Assembly: GCA_902578775.1 (NCBI GenBank)
Contig: CACHEF010000001.1
Location: 62,001-126,000 of the forward strand
DNA: 64,000 bases
From: an uncultured Pelagibacteraceae bacterium
Lineage (GTDB): Bacteria; Pseudomonadota; Alphaproteobacteria; Pelagibacterales; Pelagibacteraceae
Direction of reading: 5' to 3'
Positions 45,945-54,285 of this stretch are shown here, in pieces; within the stretch, counting starts at the first letter, position 1, and each line of letters starts with the position of its first letter. The notes under the pieces are model-generated. The model was not told the origin of the DNA and searched no databases. It worked only from the letters and a program-made list of their open reading frames with translations. The translations under genes and the position numbers were made by a program.

Positions 45945-47303
45945 TTAACCTTTTACAACTTCTCTTGTATTCGCGTTGAAGGATTCTTTAAAAGGAATAT
46001 CAACTACTACTGCATCTACAGGTTGACCAGGTGTCTCTGAATATATTTCTGGTAAATGAACTTTAAATTTGGTTCCAATTTTACCTTTTGGAAAACCATT
46101 TGCATTTAATGTTCCATCAAACGGAACATACCCCATTGCAATATTAGTTTTCTTTTCAGGATGCCACCACGGTGAAGTAATAAATCCAACAGGATCTCCA
46201 CCACCTTCATTTGATATTAACCAAAAATCTGGCGCATAATCATCTATAGGTTTTCCACCCAACTCTAATCCAACTAACTGAAGTTTATAGGGTTTTTTTC
46301 CATCCCTAATTTCTTTGCCCATTTTTTCTAATGCAGCTTTTCCAACATAATCTGTAGTTTTATTCCATTCTCCTTTTCCAGAGAGTGATACTTGATAACC
46401 TAAATTACATTGGTAAGGATTGTGCTGCACATCCATATCTTGTCCCCACGATAGAATACCTGCTTGAATTCTTCTGTGATGAGCTGGAGCAATTACCATC
46501 AAGTTATGTTTTTTTCCTGCTTCAAGAACAGCATTCCACATATCTTCAGCATACAAAGTTGCGTTTCTTAAATATATTTCATAACCAGCTTCACCAGAAA
46601 AACCTGATTGTGAAATTACGCAACTTCTTCCACCAATCTTTACCTCAGCCAAACCATAGAAAGGCATATTATCAAAATCAACTTGATCTCCACAAAGATC
46701 TTTCATTAAAGCTTTTGACTTAGGACCCTGAATTTGAACTGGACAAGCATCAATCTCTTCGATTGTGCAATCAAATCTTCCGTCAGCATTAACACCTTGA
46801 AGGTACATACCTATATCAGAGTCAGATAAAGAAAACCAAAATTCATCTTTTGAAATTCTTAGAAGAATTGGATCATTTAAAACTCCACCATAAGCATTAC
46901 ATAAAATTACATATCTAGCTCTCATTGGAGAAATTTTTGTTGCATCTCTTGTAATTACATAATCGGTAAATTTTTCTGCATCTGGACCTTTAACTCTAAT
47001 TTGTCTTTCAACAGCAACATTCCACATCGTAACATGATTAACAATCGCATCATATTCCACCATTGCCCCACCATCCTCTGGTTTAACATATCCTCTTGGA
47101 TGATAAATACGATTATATACAGTTGCTCTCCAACATCCTGCTTGCATTGATAAATGCCAATAAGGTGATTTTCTAACCCTTGTTGAAATTAACATTTCAA
47201 CTTTAGTAGGCCCGCTTTGTCTTAAATTATATGGTACTTCTCGATCAGATTGATCAACAGAGGTAACATGTTTTAGTTTAGTATAGTCAAATTCTTTAGA
47301 CAT
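45945..47303 (-). CDS. DmdA-like folate-dependent methyltransferase (GcvT family)
   Basis: A 452-residue GcvT-family protein. The ATG at 47303 is preferred over 47309 because AAGGAG lies seven bases before it. Core motifs resemble DMSP demethylase DmdA: NHVTMWNVAVERQIRVKG, VILCNAYGGVLNDPILLRIS, FWFSLSDSDIGMYLQGV, IQGPKSKALM, SGFSGEAGYEIYL. DmdA is about 370 residues; this protein has an extra C-terminal segment. DmdA transfers a methyl to THF giving 5-methyl-THF, and the coupled MetF-like gene fits that product. Where SAR11 DmdA has SGWS this protein has SGFS (from memory), so it is probably not true DmdA. Substrate unknown. Confidence 0.8.
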   Translation of the reverse strand: MSKEFDYTKLKHVTSVDQSDREVPYNLRQSGPTKVEMLISTRVRKSPYWHLSMQAGCWRATVYNRIYHPRGYVKPEDGGAMVEYDAIVNHVTMWNVAVERQIRVKGPDAEKFTDYVITRDATKISPMRARYVILCNAYGGVLNDPILLRISKDEFWFSLSDSDIGMYLQGVNADGRFDCTIEEIDACPVQIQGPKSKALMKDLCGDQVDFDNMPFYGLAEVKIGGRSCVISQSGFSGEAGYEIYLRNATLYAEDMWNAVLEAGKKHNLMVIAPAHHRRIQAGILSWGQDMDVQHNPYQCNLGYQVSLSGKGEWNKTTDYVGKAALEKMGKEIRDGKKPYKLQLVGLELGGKPIDDYAPDFWLISNEGGGDPVGFITSPWWHPEKKTNIAMGYVPFDGTLNANGFPKGKIGTKFKVHLPEIYSETPGQPVDAVVVDIPFKESFNANTREVVKG

Positions 47304-48069
47304 AACCATTCTCCTTCAACCACTTGTTTGTTTCCTTCAAGCCGCCGAATGTATAAATGTGGAAGAAATCAGTATGCGATTTAACTTTCCCAATTAGATC
47401 ATTAGGGTCTTTAGGTTTTAATAAATCTAACGCCTTAGTAAAATTAGATTTAAGAAAATTTAGGGAATTTTTTGCTCCAACAATATTAGCAAATTTAATT
47501 AAGCTAGATATTTTAAGAGGTCCAGTAATTCCTACATGCACTGGTACGCTTTGTTTAGAAATAAAATCTATGATAGGCTGAGGATCTAATAACCACTGTG
47601 TAACTATATAATCAGCATAAGGCTTTTTATCTTTCATAGCTTTTTCTAAATCTGAGTCGGATATATCAGGACTCCCCTCTGGGTGTCCAGCGATTCCTAT
47701 AGTCATCTTCTCAAAATAACCAGTTTCCAAAAGTTGAAACGAACTATCAAATTTTCCCATTGGTTCCCTTCCGCCACCAATTACTAAAACCTGTTTAACC
47801 CCACCATCTTTACATCTAGAAACATAATCTTTTAGCTGCTTTTCATCCTGCATTGATCGTGCAGGGAAGTGAGGTATCGGGTTAAAACCTTTTTTTACTA
47901 ACTCAACTGCCTGTTGAGCAGTCTCTTTATAGTCTCCGCCTGGTAGCATAGTTACATAAACATCACTAACCTTCGGAACTGTCTCAAGGTCTGTTTGCGG
48001 TCCTATTTCTAAAGAAAATTTCATTTCTTGATCATTATCCTTTTTGAAAAAGCTGTCAAAGAAATTCAT
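47296..48069 (-). CDS. MetF-like methylenetetrahydrofolate reductase homologue
   Basis: A 257-residue protein with the barrel motifs of MetF: KFSLEIGPQTDLETVPKVSD, GFNPIPHFPARSM, KQVLVIGGGREPMGKF, IGIAGHPEGSPD and ADYIVTQWLLDPQPI, which place flavin and folate. It is a little shorter than typical MetF and starts with a short Lys/Asp-rich segment. It overlaps the DmdA-like start by eight bases and is therefore co-translated. Together they could move a methyl group from a donor to 5-methyl-THF and oxidise it to 5,10-methylene-THF. It is divergent from the Rieske gene with starts only a few bases apart. Confidence 0.8.
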   Translation of the reverse strand: MNFFDSFFKKDNDQEMKFSLEIGPQTDLETVPKVSDVYVTMLPGGDYKETAQQAVELVKKGFNPIPHFPARSMQDEKQLKDYVSRCKDGGVKQVLVIGGGREPMGKFDSSFQLLETGYFEKMTIGIAGHPEGSPDISDSDLEKAMKDKKPYADYIVTQWLLDPQPIIDFISKQSVPVHVGITGPLKISSLIKFANIVGAKNSLNFLKSNFTKALDLLKPKDPNDLIGKVKSHTDFFHIYTFGGLKETNKWLKENGYV

Positions 48070-48075
48070 TTATAG

Positions 48076-49320
48076 ATGTGGCGAAATTTGTTGCCAAAAA
48101 TTATGCTCATGATAATTTTTTTTGTGGATCAAAATCTTAAAAATTTACACTTATCAAAAATACTAGATATTAAGAAACTCAATAATGTTGATCAATCAAT
48201 AGAAGTAGCGAATGGCCTACCTAATGAGTGCTACATAAATAATGATTATTTGGCCTATGAAAGAGAAAAGGTTTTTTATAACAAATGGGCGGTAATTGGG
48301 GTGGCAAGTTCCATCCCCAATCCTGGAGATGCTAAACCACACAATCTACTCGGGATTCCATTGATCTTGTTAAGAGGTAAAGATATGAAGATTCGTGTAT
48401 TTCATAATGTTTGTAGTCATAGAGGTTTTAAACTTTTAGATAAACCATGTAGCTTAAAAAATGTAATTAGATGCCCTTATCACTCTTGGTCGTATGATCT
48501 AAATGGAAAACTCATTGCAACACCACACATTGGTGGTCTGAATAATCATAAATTAGAAAATTTTGATAAGACAAATAGTAACTTAAAAGAGGTTAAAACT
48601 AGAGTTTGGATGGATATAATTTTTGTAAATATAAATTCAAATGAAGTTGATTTTGATGAATATATCAAACCTTTAGAAAATAGATGGCAAAAGTTCATTG
48701 GTAAAGATGATTACAAATCTTTAGTTCATTCAAACGACTATGGTTACTTTAGTTTAGAAGTTAATTGTAACTGGAAATTTGCAATAGAAAATTATTGTGA
48801 GAGTTATCATTTGCCAACAATTCATCCAGAATTAAATAAGGTTTCAAATATTAATGATCATTATCACATTCAAGGATTACCTAATAGATTTGCTGGACAA
48901 GGAAGCAAAAAATATGAACAACCCACCAAAGGAAATAAAAAATTTAATACTTTTACTAATTGGGATAACGAAATGTTAAAAAATTCAGAATATATAGCTT
49001 TATTTCCAAACGTAATGATTGGTTTACATATAGATCACTTTTATGTTTTTTGGTTAGAACCTTTAACTATGAACAAAACTAAAGAACACATGCAAATGTA
49101 CTATGTAGGCAATGAAAGTGCAAATGGAGTAGAGTTAAAAGAATTAAGAAAAGAAAATTCAAGATTTTGGAAAGATGTTATGTTAGAGGACATAAATGCA
49201 ATTGAAGGAATGCAAGAAGGAAGAAACTCACCAGTTTACAATGGTGGAAATTTTTCACCTATAATGGATCAACCAACCCACCAATTCCATAAGTGGGTAG
49301 CAAATAGTTTAATGGAGTAA
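48076..49320 (+). CDS. Rieske-type oxygenase alpha subunit (start uncertain)
   Basis: A Rieske non-heme iron oxygenase. The [2Fe-2S] site is FHNVCSHRGF with CPYHSW 20-odd residues later; the mononuclear iron site is IENYCESYHLPTIHPE and a later aspartate near VMLEDINAIEGMQ. The family includes glycine-betaine and other methylammonium monooxygenases, which demethylate oxidatively. The ATG at 48076 is only six bases from the divergent metF-like start, so true starts at 48103, 48109 or a GTG at 48124 are possible; similarity to the family begins around residue 50. No reductase gene is adjacent. A demethylase role beside the folate pair is inferred. Confidence 0.83.
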   Translation: MWRNLLPKIMLMIIFFVDQNLKNLHLSKILDIKKLNNVDQSIEVANGLPNECYINNDYLAYEREKVFYNKWAVIGVASSIPNPGDAKPHNLLGIPLILLRGKDMKIRVFHNVCSHRGFKLLDKPCSLKNVIRCPYHSWSYDLNGKLIATPHIGGLNNHKLENFDKTNSNLKEVKTRVWMDIIFVNINSNEVDFDEYIKPLENRWQKFIGKDDYKSLVHSNDYGYFSLEVNCNWKFAIENYCESYHLPTIHPELNKVSNINDHYHIQGLPNRFAGQGSKKYEQPTKGNKKFNTFTNWDNEMLKNSEYIALFPNVMIGLHIDHFYVFWLEPLTMNKTKEHMQMYYVGNESANGVELKELRKENSRFWKDVMLEDINAIEGMQEGRNSPVYNGGNFSPIMDQPTHQFHKWVANSLME

Positions 49321-49327
49321 TATTTAA

Positions 49328-49954
49328 ATGGCACTTAAAGATGTTGGTAATAAAGTTCCTATATATAAACTTAAGACTACTGATGAAGTTATGAAATATT
49401 ATGATGAGTGGGGTGAAAAAGATAAATATAATAAAGATATGGTTGAGTGGAATTATACAGGACCACAAGAAACTGTAGATGTTTTTAGAAGATATACTGA
49501 AAATAAAGAAATGCTCATATTTGATGCAGGATGTGGCACAGGCTTAGTAGGATTACAATTAAAAAAATTTGGTTTTAAATATTTTCACGGAGCCGATCTA
49601 TCACAAAAATTACTTGATACAGTTCCAAAACAACTTTATCAAAAACTAATAAAATTTGACTTAAATAAACCTATTGATATTAAAGATAATTTTTATGATG
49701 CAACAATGTGTGTTGGAACTTTTACTTTTGGACATGTAAAACCACAAGCTCTAGATGAATTCGTTCGAGTAACAAAAAAAAATGGATTGATTTGTTTTAC
49801 AATCAACGAAGGTATCTATAAAGATTATGGTTTTGATAAAAAAATCGAAAATTTAAAACAAAATAATAAATGGGAAGAATTAGAGTTTTTTAAATCAGAT
49901 TATATTGCCAGCAAAGATGTAAATGCTTGGCTTGGATTATATCGAGTAAAATAA
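49328..49954 (+). CDS. SAM-dependent methyltransferase, class I
   Basis: A 208-residue Rossmann methyltransferase. Motif I is IFDAGCGTGLVGLQL (about residues 63-77), followed by the acidic loop end HGADLSQKL and post-motif regions YDATMCVGTFTFGHV. The N-terminal YYDEWGEKDKYNKDMVEWNYTGP looks like small-molecule methyltransferases. It starts 7 bases after the Rieske gene. Its TAA shares one base with the next ATG, so it is coupled to an APS-kinase-like gene. Substrate unknown. Confidence 0.85.
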   Translation: MALKDVGNKVPIYKLKTTDEVMKYYDEWGEKDKYNKDMVEWNYTGPQETVDVFRRYTENKEMLIFDAGCGTGLVGLQLKKFGFKYFHGADLSQKLLDTVPKQLYQKLIKFDLNKPIDIKDNFYDATMCVGTFTFGHVKPQALDEFVRVTKKNGLICFTINEGIYKDYGFDKKIENLKQNNKWEELEFFKSDYIASKDVNAWLGLYRVK

Positions 49955-50361
49955 TGAAGATTATATTAATAATGGGATTACCTGGATCTGGCAAAACAAC
50001 TTTAGCTAATGAATTAGCTCCAATGTTAAATGCAAAACGATTAAATGCAGATGAAGTAAGAAAAGAAGCTAATGATTGGGATTTTTCAGAGGAGGGAAGA
50101 AAAAGGCAAGCTAAAAGAATGGCAGACTTTGCTTTAAAGATGAAAGAAGATGGAAGTTACGTTGTTGCGGATTTTATTTGTCCAACACCTGAAGCAAGAA
50201 GTTTATTTCCAGCTGATTATATTATTTGGGTTGATACCATTAAAGAAGGTAGATTTGATGATACCAATAAAATGTTTGTTAAACCAGATAAGTATAACTT
50301 TCATGTTACTACTCAAGATGCTAAGAACTGGGCACCTAAAATATTAAAAGAGATAAATTAA
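49954..50361 (+). CDS. P-loop kinase, adenylylsulfate-kinase-like
   Basis: A 135-residue P-loop protein from the ATG at 49954; longer versions using an upstream ATG within the methyltransferase gene are not needed. Walker A is GLPGSGKTTLANELA (about residues 8-22) and LNADEVRKEANDWDFSEEGR resembles the APS-kinase region after the first strand. VVADFICPTPEARSLF and WVDTIKEGRFDDTNKMF are also APS-kinase-like. SAR11 is thought to lack assimilatory sulfate reduction, so this may activate another sulfate or phosphate acceptor. Overlaps the next gene by one base. Confidence 0.8.
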   Translation: MKIILIMGLPGSGKTTLANELAPMLNAKRLNADEVRKEANDWDFSEEGRKRQAKRMADFALKMKEDGSYVVADFICPTPEARSLFPADYIIWVDTIKEGRFDDTNKMFVKPDKYNFHVTTQDAKNWAPKILKEIN

Positions 50362-50735
50362 TGGCTTACGAGTGGGACAATAAAAAACCAACAGCACAAA
50401 TGTTAGGAAGATGGCAACCATTTCATGATGGTCATTATACTTTATTTAAAGAAATAATAAAAAAAACAGGTCAAGTTTGTATTCAAATAAGAGATGTTCA
50501 GGGAGTAGACGATAATCCTTTTGACTTTGATACGGTAAAAAAAAATATTGAAGACAGACTAAATCCAGAATTCGAAGGAAGATTTAAAATAATTTTAGTA
50601 CCTAATATTACCAATATTTGTTATGGCAGAGGTGTTGGATATAAAATTGAGGAAATAGTATTACCTGAAGAAATACAGAAAATTTCAGCCACTAAAATTA
50701 GAGCTAAGATGAGAGAAGAAGGAAAGCTAAAATAG
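50361..50735 (+). CDS. Nucleotidyltransferase with HxGH motif, ATP-sulfurylase-like
   Basis: A 124-residue protein whose GRWQPFHDGHYTLFKEII contains the HxGH nucleotide motif and whose C-terminal KISATKIRAKMREEGKLK matches the ISxTxxR loop found in nucleotidyltransferases and ATP sulfurylase. It is much shorter than bacterial sulfate adenylyltransferases, and closer to small cytidylyltransferases. It overlaps the kinase gene, so the two probably form a nucleotide-activated intermediate. Similar pairs occur in marine microbes and phages, but a function is not established. Confidence 0.8.
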   Translation: MAYEWDNKKPTAQMLGRWQPFHDGHYTLFKEIIKKTGQVCIQIRDVQGVDDNPFDFDTVKKNIEDRLNPEFEGRFKIILVPNITNICYGRGVGYKIEEIVLPEEIQKISATKIRAKMREEGKLK

Positions 50736-50742
50736 AATTTTA

Positions 50743-51516
50743 ATGAATATAAAAGTTAAAAATTTATCTAGCGGAATTTCTACTATCATAATCAATGAGC
50801 CCAAAACATATAACTCGTTATCATTTAAAAATTTAAGCGATTTAATCAAAGTATTTAAAAAACTTGATAAAGACAAAAAAACAAAAGTAATTATTCTTGA
50901 AGGATCTGGCAAAGGTTTTAGTGCCGGACATAATCTTAAAGAAGTAAAAAATTTAAAAGTTAGAAATAAATATCAAAAGCTATTTAATTTATGTTCAAAA
51001 TTAATGCTTCAAATTGTTGAGGGAAAAAAACCAGTTATAGCTAAAGTTCATGGAGCAGCATACGCAGCTGGATGCCAATTAGTTGCAAGTTGTGATTTGG
51101 CATTTAGTACAAAAGAAGCTTTGTTTGCTACTCCGGGAGTAAATATTGGATTATTTTGTAGTACACCGATGGTTGCCGTTAGTAGAAAAATAAATAGAAA
51201 ACCTATGATGAAAATGTTGTTAACAGGAGAACCAATCAAAGCAAACTATGCAAAAGAAATTGGATTAATTAATGATTGCTTTTCAAAGTCTAAATTAAAT
51301 AATGAAGTTATTAAAGTAGCAAAAAAAATAGCATCAAAATCCAATCTTACAATTAAAATTGGTAAACAAACTTTTTACAAACAATTAGAAATGCCGTTAA
51401 GAAAAGCATATGCTTATACCAGCAAGATGATGACACTCAATATGATGGCAATGGATGCAAAAGAGGGAATTTCTGCATTTTTAGAAAAAAGAAAACCAAA
51501 ATGGAAAAATAAATGA
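50743..51516 (+). CDS. Crotonase-family protein, ECHDC3-like
   Basis: A 257-residue crotonase fold protein. GFSAGHNLKEV and the oxyanion region AAYAAGCQLVASCDLAF are conserved, followed by ATPGVNIGLFCSTPMVAVSR. The two catalytic glutamates of true enoyl-CoA hydratase are not at the usual places: GCQL has Gln where hydratase has Glu, and the PGV region lacks the second Glu. This is like ECHDC3-type members, which may not hydrate enoyl-CoA. It could still bind a short acyl-CoA. It overlaps the next small gene by four bases. Confidence 0.85.
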   Translation: MNIKVKNLSSGISTIIINEPKTYNSLSFKNLSDLIKVFKKLDKDKKTKVIILEGSGKGFSAGHNLKEVKNLKVRNKYQKLFNLCSKLMLQIVEGKKPVIAKVHGAAYAAGCQLVASCDLAFSTKEALFATPGVNIGLFCSTPMVAVSRKINRKPMMKMLLTGEPIKANYAKEIGLINDCFSKSKLNNEVIKVAKKIASKSNLTIKIGKQTFYKQLEMPLRKAYAYTSKMMTLNMMAMDAKEGISAFLEKRKPKWKNK

Positions 51517-51704
51517 AAATTAAGAATATCTTAATTATAATTTTTGTTTTTGTTGGACTTTATGTAGTTTTAAACTTTAGAGATCATAACTTTAAAAGAG
51601 CTGTAGATGCTTGTGTTGCAGGCAGTCAAAAATTGGAAAAACCAATGACCATTGAAGAAGCTAAAAAATTCTGTAAAGAAAAAATTTTAACAAAAAATAA
51701 ATAA
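51513..51704 (+). CDS. Small single-pass protein (63 residues)
   Basis: A short gene overlapping the crotonase stop. One hydrophobic helix (LIIIFVFVGLYVVLNF) follows a short basic start, then a small domain with two cysteines (VDACVAGSQKLEKPMTIEEAKKFCKEK), which could form a disulfide if periplasmic. It lies between crotonase and the CoA-binding protein. Family not recognised. Confidence 0.65.
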   Translation: MKIKNILIIIFVFVGLYVVLNFRDHNFKRAVDACVAGSQKLEKPMTIEEAKKFCKEKILTKNK

Positions 51705-51709
51705 TCAAT

Positions 51710-52144
51710 ATGAGTGAAATTAAAGAGATTCTCTCAAAATTCAAATCTATTGCTATGGTCGGTGTTAGTAAAGATCCTAAAAAAACATCAACTATAGTTA
51801 TGAAGTATATGCAGGATTATGGATTTAAAATTTATCCTGTAAATCCTTCTGCAGAAGGAGAAACAATTTTGGGTGAGAAGGTTTATGCAAAAATTACAGA
51901 TATAAATGAGTCTGTAGATATAGTTGATGTATTTAGACCATCTAAGGAGGTTTACGAAATTGCAAAAGACTCAGTGAAAATTGGTGCAAAAGTTCTTTGG
52001 CTCCAACTAGGTATTCGTGATGAAAATTCAAAAAAATTAATTGAGGATAATAAAATGCAGTATATTCAAAACAAGTGTACTAAAATGGAATATCAGAAAC
52101 ACTTTTTAAAAATCAGACAAGCGTTCCCAGCTCTAAGTGACTAA
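51710..52144 (+). CDS. CoA-binding protein (YccU type)
   Basis: A 144-residue protein with the CoA_binding_2 Rossmann pattern: KSIAMVGVSKDPKKTSTIVMKYMQDYGFKIYPVNP, then VDIVDVFRPSKEVYEIAKDS and KVLWLQLGI. The late cysteine NKCTKMEY is the family position. It probably binds CoA or an acyl-CoA but no reaction is known. The stop is followed immediately by the transporter ATG. It makes the surrounding run (crotonase, CoA-binding) look like a short-chain acyl-CoA segment. Confidence 0.88.
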   Translation: MSEIKEILSKFKSIAMVGVSKDPKKTSTIVMKYMQDYGFKIYPVNPSAEGETILGEKVYAKITDINESVDIVDVFRPSKEVYEIAKDSVKIGAKVLWLQLGIRDENSKKLIEDNKMQYIQNKCTKMEYQKHFLKIRQAFPALSD

Positions 52145-53755
52145 ATGAATAAAATAATCAAATTTTTAGACAATACTTTTTTAGATTTGGGACGCCAATT
52201 TAAGTGGACTTATTTACCGCCATTAATGGTTTATGTGGCAGCTGGAATTTCTGGATTAACTGGAATTGTTGGAGCATTTTTTGTTAAAGATTATTTAAAT
52301 TTATCAGCAGCTTTCCTAGCAGGATTAGGTTTTTGGGCAGGAATCCCTTGGGCGTTAAAAATGCCATTAGGTCATTTAGTTGATCTTATTTGGGAACGAA
52401 AAAATTATATGGTTTACTTTGGAGCATCATTAATAGCTCTTAGTTTATTAATTATGTATGGGCTTATTATTCATACTGAAGACATGGCTCAAATTTTTTC
52501 AGTAGAAACTTGGTTCGTTATTAGTGTTATCTTAGCTCCTGTTGGTTATGTAGTTCAAGATGTAGTTGCAGACGCAATGACAGTAGAAGCTGTTCCTTTA
52601 ATTGATGAGTCAGGAAATTTTTATTCTAAAGATCAAATAAAAATAATGCATACGACAATGCAAACCCTTGGAAGGTTTGCAATTATTGGTGGAACAGTTC
52701 TTGTTGCATTAGTTAACGTAATTTTGTTTAGAGATGTAGAGAGTTTGGAACAGACTGCTAAGATTAATTTGTATGGAACTATTTATATTTATGCTCTTGT
52801 AATACCTTTAGTATCTATTCTAGGTGTAATTCTAGCTAATTTTTTAAGACAAAAAAAAATACAAACTTTAAAATCTAAAGGTCTAGAATTTAAAGAAGAA
52901 AGAGGCAATGAGAAAACAAAAATAAATTGGTGGATACTAGGAGGGAGTTTAGTTTTTGTTATTTTCACATTGTCTATTGGATCCTTTAACATACCTTTTG
53001 CTCAAGAAATTGTATTTCTTGGTTCAGTAATAATTATTTTGTTTTTAATGTTTAAGCTAATTAAGGAGTTACCTCAGGAATTAAGATTTACTATTGTAGG
53101 TACAGCAGTTATTATTTTTATATTTAGAGCCATGCCCGGACCTGGACCAGGATTAACATGGTTTGAAATTGATGAACTCGGATTTAACGAACAATTTTTT
53201 TCTATATTATCTTTACTGGCATCAATTCTAACATTAGCAGGTATTGTTTTGTTAAGACCATTTATGGCAAACAATTCAATTGCCAAAATTATTGTTATCT
53301 TAAGTATTGCAGGAGCAATTTTGTTCTTACCAAGTGTTGGAATGTATTATGGTTTTCATAAGTGGACAGCATCCTTAACAGGTGGAGTGGTTGATGCTAA
53401 GTTTATTGCATTAATTAATACTGCTCTTGAATCACCTTTGGGACAAGTCTCTATGATTCCACTTTTGGCATGGATAGCAAAAAATGCTCCATCACACTTA
53501 AAAGCAACTTTTTTTGCAGTTTTTGCATCTTTTACAAATCTTGCTTTATCAGCAAGCGCACTAGGAACTAAGTATTTAAATCAAATCTATACTGTTACAA
53601 GAGAAGTAAAAGATAAAGTTTCAGGTGAAATTCAAACTACTGCAGATTATTCTGAGCTTGGGATTTTATTAATTGTTGTGACACTTTTGACATTAATTCT
53701 TCCAATATTATTTGTAATTATTATCAATAATAGTAAATACAAAACATCTGAGTAA
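52145..53755 (+). CDS. Major facilitator transporter, BT1/folate-like
   Basis: A 536-residue polytopic membrane protein with about twelve helices. The stretch VGYVVQDVVADAMTVEAV near residue 140 resembles the ADA-containing motif of BT1 family folate/biopterin transporters, and HLVDLIWERKNYMVYFGASL resembles MFS loop 2-3. The unusual long loop after helix 6 (RQKKIQTLKSKGLEFKEERG) is charged. If a folate or pterin transporter, it would suit the C1-folate theme here, but other MFS substrates are possible. Confidence 0.7.
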   Translation: MNKIIKFLDNTFLDLGRQFKWTYLPPLMVYVAAGISGLTGIVGAFFVKDYLNLSAAFLAGLGFWAGIPWALKMPLGHLVDLIWERKNYMVYFGASLIALSLLIMYGLIIHTEDMAQIFSVETWFVISVILAPVGYVVQDVVADAMTVEAVPLIDESGNFYSKDQIKIMHTTMQTLGRFAIIGGTVLVALVNVILFRDVESLEQTAKINLYGTIYIYALVIPLVSILGVILANFLRQKKIQTLKSKGLEFKEERGNEKTKINWWILGGSLVFVIFTLSIGSFNIPFAQEIVFLGSVIIILFLMFKLIKELPQELRFTIVGTAVIIFIFRAMPGPGPGLTWFEIDELGFNEQFFSILSLLASILTLAGIVLLRPFMANNSIAKIIVILSIAGAILFLPSVGMYYGFHKWTASLTGGVVDAKFIALINTALESPLGQVSMIPLLAWIAKNAPSHLKATFFAVFASFTNLALSASALGTKYLNQIYTVTREVKDKVSGEIQTTADYSELGILLIVVTLLTLILPILFVIIINNSKYKTSE

Positions 53756-53766
53756 TTATTTATAAA

Positions 53767-54228
53767 ATGAAAACTATCTTTAAAACATTAATTCTACTTT
53801 TGATTTTGACATCTCTGTCAAACGCTGACCTATTAATTCCAAATAGTAATATTAAACCAAAAGAAGTAATAAAGATTCAACTTAGTGGGCTTCAAAAAAA
53901 TGACTCTAAATTTAAAGATAGTGGAATTGAACAAACTTGGAATTTTGCTCACCCAAATAACAAGAGAGTAACAGGACCATTAAGCAATTTTAAGATGATG
54001 TTGAAAAGTGACTCCTATGGAATGATGATTAATCACTTAAACCATACAATTACTGAGCTTGGAAGTAGTGACAAATGGGCACAATTTGAAGTAATTATTC
54101 TTGATAAAAACAAGATTTATCACAAGTTTAATTGGCAAGTTGAAAAGTATACATTAGAGGGAACTTTAAAAGACTGTTGGTTAACTACAATGGTATCTAG
54201 TCCGATCCCTCTTGGAAGCTCAATTTGA
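53767..54228 (+). CDS. DUF4864-like exported protein
   Basis: A 153-residue protein with a signal peptide (MKTIFKTLILLLILTSLSNA) and a NTF2-like looking domain: VIKIQLSGLQKNDSKFKDSGIEQTWNFAHPNNKRVTGPL, then SDKWAQFEVIILDKNKIYHKFNWQVEK and a C-terminal ending DCWLTTMVSSPIPLGS. This pattern corresponds to DUF4864, of unknown function. It lies 11 bases after the transporter gene. The next gene, the DMGDH-like enzyme, begins 57 bases further. Confidence 0.75.
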   Translation: MKTIFKTLILLLILTSLSNADLLIPNSNIKPKEVIKIQLSGLQKNDSKFKDSGIEQTWNFAHPNNKRVTGPLSNFKMMLKSDSYGMMINHLNHTITELGSSDKWAQFEVIILDKNKIYHKFNWQVEKYTLEGTLKDCWLTTMVSSPIPLGSSI

Positions 54229-54285
54229 TTATCCACAGATACATTTTTGTTTCGTAACAATTAAAAATTTAGTAGGAATCGCTGA

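Noticed and set aside
45945-47303. Calling this gene dmdA
   Set aside because: It is about 80 residues longer than DmdA, pairs with a MetF-like gene, and differs at the SGWS motif remembered from SAR11 DmdA; family resemblance alone is not enough for the DMSP substrate.
48070-48200. SAM or folate riboswitch before the Rieske gene
   Set aside because: No conserved core or pseudoknot pattern can be recognised, and the divergent starts leave almost no leader.
50743-51516. AcuH-type acryloyl-CoA hydratase
   Set aside because: The two catalytic glutamates are missing and the sequence looks like ECHDC3, so a place in acrylate breakdown is not supported.
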